NCBI RefSeq assembly: GCF_013377085.1
Contig: NZ_JACAAX010000019.1
Location: 1-64,000 of the forward strand
Direction: 5' to 3'
From: Rhodoplanes sp.
GTDB lineage: Bacteria > Pseudomonadota > Alphaproteobacteria > Rhizobiales > Xanthobacteraceae
Length of the DNA stretch: 64,000 nucleotides
Part shown: positions 59,304 through 64,000 of the stretch, piece after piece
Layout: every line of letters starts with the position of its first letter
Position numbering within the stretch: position 1 is the stretch's first letter
Made by a program: the position numbers and the translations under genes
Notes under the pieces: generated by a model
Database searches by the model: none
Told to the model about the DNA's origin: nothing
What the model saw: only the letters and a program-made list of their open reading frames with translations

Positions 59304-60344
59304 ATGACAGACGACCTGCAGTCCTACACGATCGACCCGGAACGAGAGCCGGACGAACGCGAGGACATCCGCGACCTCCTCGCGAAATGCGGGCTCGACT
59401 ACGAGACCGGGGTGGAGGCGTTCGTCGTCTTCCGCCGCAAGCAGCGCCTGATGGCTTGCGCCGGTCTCGAGAAGAACATCGTCAAATGCGCGGCAATCGA
59501 TCCGGAGCTGAGAGGCGAGGCGCTGGGACTGAAGCTCCTCACCGAGGTGAGCCACCTCGCCTACGAACGCGGACACAGCCACCTGTTCCTCTACACCAAG
59601 CCGGACTGCGTGGAGTTCTTCCGGGCGTGCGGGTTCTATCTGCTGGCCGAGGTACCCGGGCTGGTGGCGCTGATGGAGAACACGCCTATCGGCATGAAGA
59701 CCTATTGCGACGGGTTGAAGCGGCTGCGCCGTCCGGGCGCCGTGATCGGCGCCATCGTGATGAACGCCAACCCGTTCACGCGCGGGCACCGGTATCTGGT
59801 CGAGCGCGCCGCCGCCGCCTGCGACTGCCTGCACGTCTTCGTCGTCGCCGAGGACGTCTCGCTGATCAAGTACCGGGACCGCTACGCGCTGGTCGCCGAG
59901 GGCATCGCCGACATCCCCCGGGTCATGCTGCACCACGGCTCCGAATACATGGTGTCGCGGGCGACCTTCTCGGCCTACTTCCTCAAGGAGAAGGGCCTGG
60001 TCGAGAACTGCTGCACGGCGATCGACCTGCTGATTTTCCGCAACCACATCGGCCCCGCGCTCGGCATCACCCACCGGTTCGTCGGCACCGAGCCGTTCTG
60101 TCGGACCACCTTCAAGTACAACGCCGACATGCGCCACTGGCTCCGCGACGACGTGTCGCCGGCGCCGGCCATCGAGGTGGTCGAGATCGAACGAACGCAA
60201 TCCGAGGACGTCGCGATCTCCGCCTCGGAGGTCCGCCGTCTCCTCGCTGCCGACGACTTCAACCGCATCCGTCGTCTCGTTCCGGCCGCCACGCTCGAGC
60301 TGCTCGAGACGAAATACCGCGTGCCTCGATCCTCCGCCGCCTGA
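59304..60344 (+). CDS. citC: [Citrate (pro-3S)-lyase] ligase CitC
   Basis: A 346-aa enzyme that acetylates the prosthetic group thiol of citrate lyase with acetate and ATP. The N-terminal GNAT-like domain (residues 20-130; [20 protein letters not shown]) is followed by the nucleotidyltransferase domain with [16 protein letters not shown] and the late [10 protein letters not shown] (ISxxxxR-type) motif. ATG 59304 (MTDDLQ) is preferred to 59274. First lyase gene after citS. Confidence 0.93.
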   Translation: MTDDLQSYTIDPEREPDEREDIRDLLAKCGLDYETGVEAFVVFRRKQRLMACAGLEKNIVKCAAIDPELRGEALGLKLLTEVSHLAYERGHSHLFLYTKPDCVEFFRACGFYLLAEVPGLVALMENTPIGMKTYCDGLKRLRRPGAVIGAIVMNANPFTRGHRYLVERAAAACDCLHVFVVAEDVSLIKYRDRYALVAEGIADIPRVMLHHGSEYMVSRATFSAYFLKEKGLVENCCTAIDLLIFRNHIGPALGITHRFVGTEPFCRTTFKYNADMRHWLRDDVSPAPAIEVVEIERTQSEDVAISASEVRRLLAADDFNRIRRLVPAATLELLETKYRVPRSSAA

Positions 60345-60415
60345 GAGCTCGACGCGGGCTCCCGGCCGACGGCACGTCGTCGCGCCTGCACAAAATTCAG
60401 AAAGGACGACATCTG

Positions 60416-60709
60416 ATGAAGATCGTGAGAGAGGCCCTGGCCGGGACGCTCGAGTCGAGCGACCTGATGGTCAGGATCGCGCCACGCGACGGCGAGCTCG
60501 CCATCGTGCTGCAGAGCGAGGTGGTCCACCAGTTCGGCGCCCAGATCGAGGCGGTCGCCCGGGATTGCCTGGCGCGCCTCGGCATCACCGAAGCCCTGGT
60601 CGTGATCGAGGACAAGGGTGCGCTCGACTGCGTGGTCGCGGCGCGGGTGCAGACGGCCGTCTCCCGCGCCGTCGACGAGTGGACCGCCGACTGGAGTGCC
60701 CTGTCATGA
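60416..60709 (+). CDS. citD: Citrate lyase acyl-carrier protein (gamma subunit) CitD
   Basis: A 97-aa carrier protein. Ser14 in [15 protein letters not shown] is the attachment site of the phosphoribosyl-dephospho-CoA group, as in Klebsiella CitD. The [16 protein letters not shown] segment is also conserved. ATG 60416 has aaagga upstream; the stop overlaps the citE start (ATGA). Confidence 0.95.
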   Translation: MKIVREALAGTLESSDLMVRIAPRDGELAIVLQSEVVHQFGAQIEAVARDCLARLGITEALVVIEDKGALDCVVAARVQTAVSRAVDEWTADWSALS

Positions 60710-61578
60710 AACTGCGCCGCAGCATGCTGTTCCTGCCGGGCGCCAACGCCGCGATGCTGTCGACGGCATACGTCTTCAAGCCCGACACGATCATGTTCGA
60801 CCTCGAGGACGCGGTTTCGTTGCGCGAAAAGGACGCCGCGCGCATCCTGGTGTTCCACGCGCTGCAAATGCCGGTATACCGCGACATCGAGACGGCGGTG
60901 CGCATCAACCCGCTGTCGACGCCCTTCGGCCTGAAGGATCTCGAAGCGGTGGTTCGCGCCGGGGTCGACGTGGTGCGCCTGCCCAAGACCGACACGGCCG
61001 ACGACGTGAAGGCCCTCGAGACCGAGGTCGAGCGCATCGAGCGCGACTGCGGCCGCGAGGTCGGCTCGACCAAGCTGATGGCGGCGATCGAGTCGGCGTC
61101 AGGTGTCGTCAACGCGGTGGCGATCGCCACCGCCTCGAAGCGGCTGGTCGGCATCGCGCTGGCCGGCTTCGACTACGTGATGGACATGCAGACCGAGCGC
61201 GGCGACGGCGCCGAGCTGTTCTACGCGCGCTGCGCCGTGCTTCACGCCGCCCGCTTCGCCAAGATCGACGCCTTCGACGTGGTGTTCTCGGACGTCAACG
61301 ACGACGAGGGTTTCCTCAAGGAGGTCGACCTGATCAGGCGGCTCGGCTTCAACGGCAAGTCGCTGATCAATCCGCGCCAGATCGACCTTCTGCACAACGC
61401 CTTCGCTCCCACCCAGGAGGAGGTCGACTACTCCCGCCGCGTCGTCGCCGCCGCCGAGCAGGGCGAGCGCCAGGGGCTCGGCGTGGTGTCGCTGAACGGA
61501 AAAATGATCGACGCCCCGGTGATCGAGCACGCGCGCGTGGTGCTGCGCCGGGCCGACGCCTCCGGCGTGCGCCAGTGA
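60706..61578 (+). CDS. citE: Citrate lyase beta subunit CitE (citryl-ACP lyase)
   Basis: A 290-aa TIM-barrel lyase splitting citryl-ACP to oxaloacetate and acetyl-ACP. Motifs: [35 protein letters not shown] (metal-binding E/D), [13 protein letters not shown] and [14 protein letters not shown]. Full length. Start overlaps the citD stop. Confidence 0.96.
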   Translation: MKLRRSMLFLPGANAAMLSTAYVFKPDTIMFDLEDAVSLREKDAARILVFHALQMPVYRDIETAVRINPLSTPFGLKDLEAVVRAGVDVVRLPKTDTADDVKALETEVERIERDCGREVGSTKLMAAIESASGVVNAVAIATASKRLVGIALAGFDYVMDMQTERGDGAELFYARCAVLHAARFAKIDAFDVVFSDVNDDEGFLKEVDLIRRLGFNGKSLINPRQIDLLHNAFAPTQEEVDYSRRVVAAAEQGERQGLGVVSLNGKMIDAPVIEHARVVLRRADASGVRQ

Positions 61579-61592
61579 TCGAGGACCATGTC

Positions 61593-63110
61593 ATGACCGC
61601 AGCCATCCGAGAGCGCCTCGTCGGCGCCCCTCTGCCGCAAGGCCTCGAACCGTTCGCCGGCGTCACGGCCCACGCCCCCCATCTCGCCACCCGTGAGAGC
61701 AAGTACGGCCGCAAGCTGTGCAAGAGCCTGGAGGACGCGATCCGTGCCTCCGGCCTGAAGAACGGGATGACCATCTCGTTCCACCACGCGTTCCGCGAAG
61801 GCGACAAGACCATCAATCACGTCGTCGACACGCTGGCCGCCATGGGCTTCCGCGACCTGACGCTGGCGCCCTCGTCGCTCCTGTCGTGCAACGCGCCGCT
61901 GATAGAGCACATCAGGTCGGGCGTGATCCGCCGCATCTACACCTCCGGCATGCGCGGCAAGCTCGCCGAGGCGATCTCCAACGGCCTGATGGAGGAGCCC
62001 ATCAACGTGCATTCGCACGGCGGCCGCGTCCATCTCATCGACAGCGGCGAGCTGACCCTGGATGTCGCGTTCCTCGCCGTCGCCACGGCCGACGAGTTCG
62101 GCAACGCCAATGCGATCTCGGGCCGCTCGCGCTGCGGCTCGCTCGGCTACGCCATGGTCGACGCCGCCCGCGCCCGCAAGGTGGTGCTGCTCACCGAGGA
62201 GCTGGTCCCCTTCCCCAACACGCCGGCCTCGATCCGCCAGGACCAGGTCGATCTCGTCGTCAAGGTCGACCAGATCGGCGACCCGTCCAAGATCTCGGTC
62301 GGCGCGGCGCGCATCACCTCCAATCCGCGCGAGCTGCTGATCGCCCGGCTCGCCGCCGACGTCATGGAGCACGCCGGCTGGTTCGAGGACGGCTTCTCGC
62401 TGCAGACCGGCACGGGCGGCTCGGCGACCGCGACGGCGCGCTTCATCGAGCACCGCATGGTGAAGAAGGGCATCAAGGCCGCCTTCGCGCTCGGCGGCAT
62501 CACCGGCTCGATCGTCGACCTGCACAAGAAGGGGCTGATCGGCCGCATCCTCGACACCCAGAGCTTCGACGCGGTGGCGGCCCGGTCGCTGGCCGAGAAC
62601 CCGGAGCACTGGGAGATCTCGACCAACACCTACGCCAACCCCACCTCCAAGGGGGCGTGCAGCGACCGCGTCGACATGGTGATCCTCTCGGCCCTGGAGA
62701 TCGACCTCGGCTTCAACGTCAACGTCATCACCGGCTCCGACGGCGTCATGCGCGGCGCCTCCGGCGGCCATTCCGATGTCGCGGCCGGCGCCAACCTGCC
62801 GATCGTCGTCGGGCCGCTGATCCGCTCGCGCATCCCGACCGTGGTCGAGCGCTGCACCACCGTGGTGACGCCGGGCGAGACCATCGGCGTGCTGGTCACC
62901 GACCACGGCATCGCCGTCAACCCGAACCGGCCGGAGGTCGCCGACAGGCTGAAGGCGGCGGGCCTGCCTGTGACCACCATCGAGGACCTCTATGCGCGGG
63001 CGATCGCGCTCACCGGCAAGCCGCAGCCGATCGAGTTCCTCGACAAGGTCGTCGGCATCATCCGCTACCGCGACGGCTCGGTGATCGACGTCGTCCGCCA
63101 GGTGAAGTGA
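61593..63110 (+). CDS. citF: Citrate lyase alpha subunit CitF (citrate:acetyl-ACP transferase)
   Basis: A 505-aa CoA-transferase-type subunit that exchanges acetyl-ACP for citryl-ACP. Motifs: ISFHHAFREGDKTINHVVDT, SGRSRCGSLGYAMVDAA, TGTGGSATATARFIEHRMV and GASGGHSDVAAGANLPIVVG. ATG 61593 follows GAGG; a GTG at 61575 overlapping the citE stop is the alternative. Confidence 0.96.
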   Translation: MTAAIRERLVGAPLPQGLEPFAGVTAHAPHLATRESKYGRKLCKSLEDAIRASGLKNGMTISFHHAFREGDKTINHVVDTLAAMGFRDLTLAPSSLLSCNAPLIEHIRSGVIRRIYTSGMRGKLAEAISNGLMEEPINVHSHGGRVHLIDSGELTLDVAFLAVATADEFGNANAISGRSRCGSLGYAMVDAARARKVVLLTEELVPFPNTPASIRQDQVDLVVKVDQIGDPSKISVGAARITSNPRELLIARLAADVMEHAGWFEDGFSLQTGTGGSATATARFIEHRMVKKGIKAAFALGGITGSIVDLHKKGLIGRILDTQSFDAVAARSLAENPEHWEISTNTYANPTSKGACSDRVDMVILSALEIDLGFNVNVITGSDGVMRGASGGHSDVAAGANLPIVVGPLIRSRIPTVVERCTTVVTPGETIGVLVTDHGIAVNPNRPEVADRLKAAGLPVTTIEDLYARAIALTGKPQPIEFLDKVVGIIRYRDGSVIDVVRQVK

Positions 63111-63676
63111 TGGACGCGACCGCGGGCGACCGGCGGGCCGGCCCCGCCGTGACGATGGAGGCCATGCTGGCGGCCCGCGACCGCCGGGTGGAGCGGCGCC
63201 GGCAGGCCTTCGCCCGCCGGCCCGACGCGCCGATCGTCACCGTCTCGGTCGTCATGCCGGGGCCCGTGAAGGATTGTGTCCTGAGCCGCGAGGCCGCCAG
63301 TGCCGCACACGACGCGCTGGACCGCCTGCTCGCCGAGCGCCGGTGGTCGGCCACGACCGTCGCGGTCGAGGCCGGGCCGACCGGGGCGGAGGCGATGATC
63401 GCGGTCGAGGCCGACGCGCGCACCCTCAAGGCAGCGCTGGTGGCGCTGGAAGAAACCCATCCGCTCGGACGGTTGTGGGACCTCGACGTCGCCGCGTCGG
63501 CGGATCGCGCCGTGTCGCGGCGCGATCTCGGCCTGTCGCCGCGGCGCTGCCTGGTCTGCGAGGCGCCGGCCCATGCCTGCGCCCGCTCCCGCGCGCATCC
63601 GCACGCCACCCTGCTGGCCGTCATGGAGGAGAGGATCGATGCGTGGCTCGCTCGCCCCGCCGATCAGGCCGGCTGA
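63110..63676 (+). CDS. citX: Apo-citrate lyase phosphoribosyl-dephospho-CoA transferase CitX
   Basis: A 188-aa enzyme attaching the prosthetic group to CitD. Motifs: PIVTVSVVMPGPVKDCVLSR, HPLGRLWDLDV and LGLSPRRCLVCEAPAHACAR. ATG 63110 overlaps the citF stop by one base. Confidence 0.93.
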   Translation: MDATAGDRRAGPAVTMEAMLAARDRRVERRRQAFARRPDAPIVTVSVVMPGPVKDCVLSREAASAAHDALDRLLAERRWSATTVAVEAGPTGAEAMIAVEADARTLKAALVALEETHPLGRLWDLDVAASADRAVSRRDLGLSPRRCLVCEAPAHACARSRAHPHATLLAVMEERIDAWLARPADQAG

Positions 63677-64000
63677 CGGCGGCGCGCTGCTGCGCCGTCC
63701 CGTCGAGCGGGGCGACGTCGCGCGCCTCGCCGGAAAGCTCGCCGATCTCGTCGTCGATGCGCTGATGCGCGAGGTGCGGCTGACGCCCAAGCCGGGGCTG
63801 GTCGATCTGCGCAACACCGGGTCGCATCGCGACATGGACGTGTCGACCTTCGTGGCGTCCGCCGCCGCCATCCGGCCCGGGCTCGCCGGCTTCGTCGTCC
63901 TGGGCGCCGAGATCGCGCTCGCGCCGGCCGAGGCCGTCCTGGAACTGGCGCGGCCGGCCGGGATGGCCTGCGAGCGGGCCATGCTGGCCGCGACCGGCGG
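63639..64000 (+). CDS. citG: Triphosphoribosyl-dephospho-CoA synthase CitG (partial, runs off the window)
   Basis: An open frame from ATG 63639 to the window end, about 120 codons without a stop. It carries the CitG signatures LMREVRLTPKPGLVDLRNTG, SHRDMDVSTFVASAAAI and CERAMLAATGG. It makes the prosthetic-group precursor from ATP and dephospho-CoA. It overlaps citX by 38 bp; a start nearer VERGDVARLAG is possible. Confidence 0.9.
   Translation, partial: MRGSLAPPIRPADGGALLRRPVERGDVARLAGKLADLVVDALMREVRLTPKPGLVDLRNTGSHRDMDVSTFVASAAAIRPGLAGFVVLGAEIALAPAEAVLELARPAGMACERAMLAATG

Noticed and set aside
1-64000. tRNA, rRNA and riboswitch genes
   Set aside because: No cloverleaf, rRNA core or known riboswitch motif was recognised by eye. 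A covariance-model search would be needed to exclude them fully.

Overview
This 64 kb window is high-GC DNA that reads as a chromosome segment of a facultatively anaerobic alphaproteobacterium, most likely of the order Hyphomicrobiales (Rhizobiales). That placement is inferred from gene style, a NikR with a His-rich tail, the IS family mix, CspA/HU/PAQR genes and GC-rich intergenic palindromes. No rRNA, tRNA or CRISPR array was seen.

Layout. (1) 1-9.5 kb: formate oxidation and nickel supply. hydN and a Cys-type fdhF are followed by hypA, a 56-codon HypB-N-terminus-like ORF, hypC and a LysR regulator; then nikR, divergent from a TonB receptor / DUF4198 / cupin operon. (2) 9.5-13.6 kb: a FAD-linked oxidase with a suspicious 5' end, then nested IS debris (a complete IS3-family element, a broken saccharopine-dehydrogenase-like gene, an IS66 remnant). 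(3) 13.7-30.5 kb: an accessory catabolic island bounded by IS debris on both sides. It holds a DMSO-reductase-family molybdoenzyme with ferredoxin and flavoprotein partners, an MFS transporter, a xanthine-dehydrogenase-type hydroxylase whose large subunit is split and partly fused to the FAD subunit, TetR and IclR regulators, a CoA-acylating aldehyde dehydrogenase, an SDR, an isochorismatase-fold protein and a creatinase-like protein. Two 42-bp promoter/operator copies, one upstream of the hydroxylase operon and one upstream of the creatinase-like operon, suggest one regulon. (4) 30.5-34 kb: IS256 fragment, prophage terminase pseudogene, IS21 remnant and an IS630 transposase. (5) 34-37.5 kb: zinc-ribbon protein, CspA, HU-like protein, PAQR membrane protein, a 34-aa membrane peptide, a 65-bp inverted repeat and a broken YeeE/YedE gene. 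(6) 37.6-45.1 kb: a complete tetrathionate respiration cluster, ttrSR-ttrBCA, with an 18-bp perfect palindrome just upstream of ttrB. (7) 45.4-46.6 kb: three IS remnants. (8) 46.7-51.8 kb: ADP-forming acyl-CoA synthetase, enoyl-CoA hydratase and TctC-type binding protein, divergent from a LysR regulator. (9) 52-64 kb: pyruvate kinase, an NtrC/DctD-type regulator and a sensor kinase, followed by a citrate fermentation operon (citS, citC, citD, citE, citF, citX, citG; the last runs off the window). The operon has a textbook -24/-12 promoter and an inverted-repeat enhancer candidate whose core also occurs upstream of the regulator gene.

Taken together the genes describe anaerobic energy metabolism: formate oxidation linked to Ni-enzyme maturation, tetrathionate as electron acceptor, citrate fermentation, and an uncharacterised molybdenum-dependent catabolic pathway. 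The most interesting undescribed material is the 13.7-30.5 kb island with its fused/split hydroxylase and repeated operator, and the sigma-54 wiring of the citrate operon.
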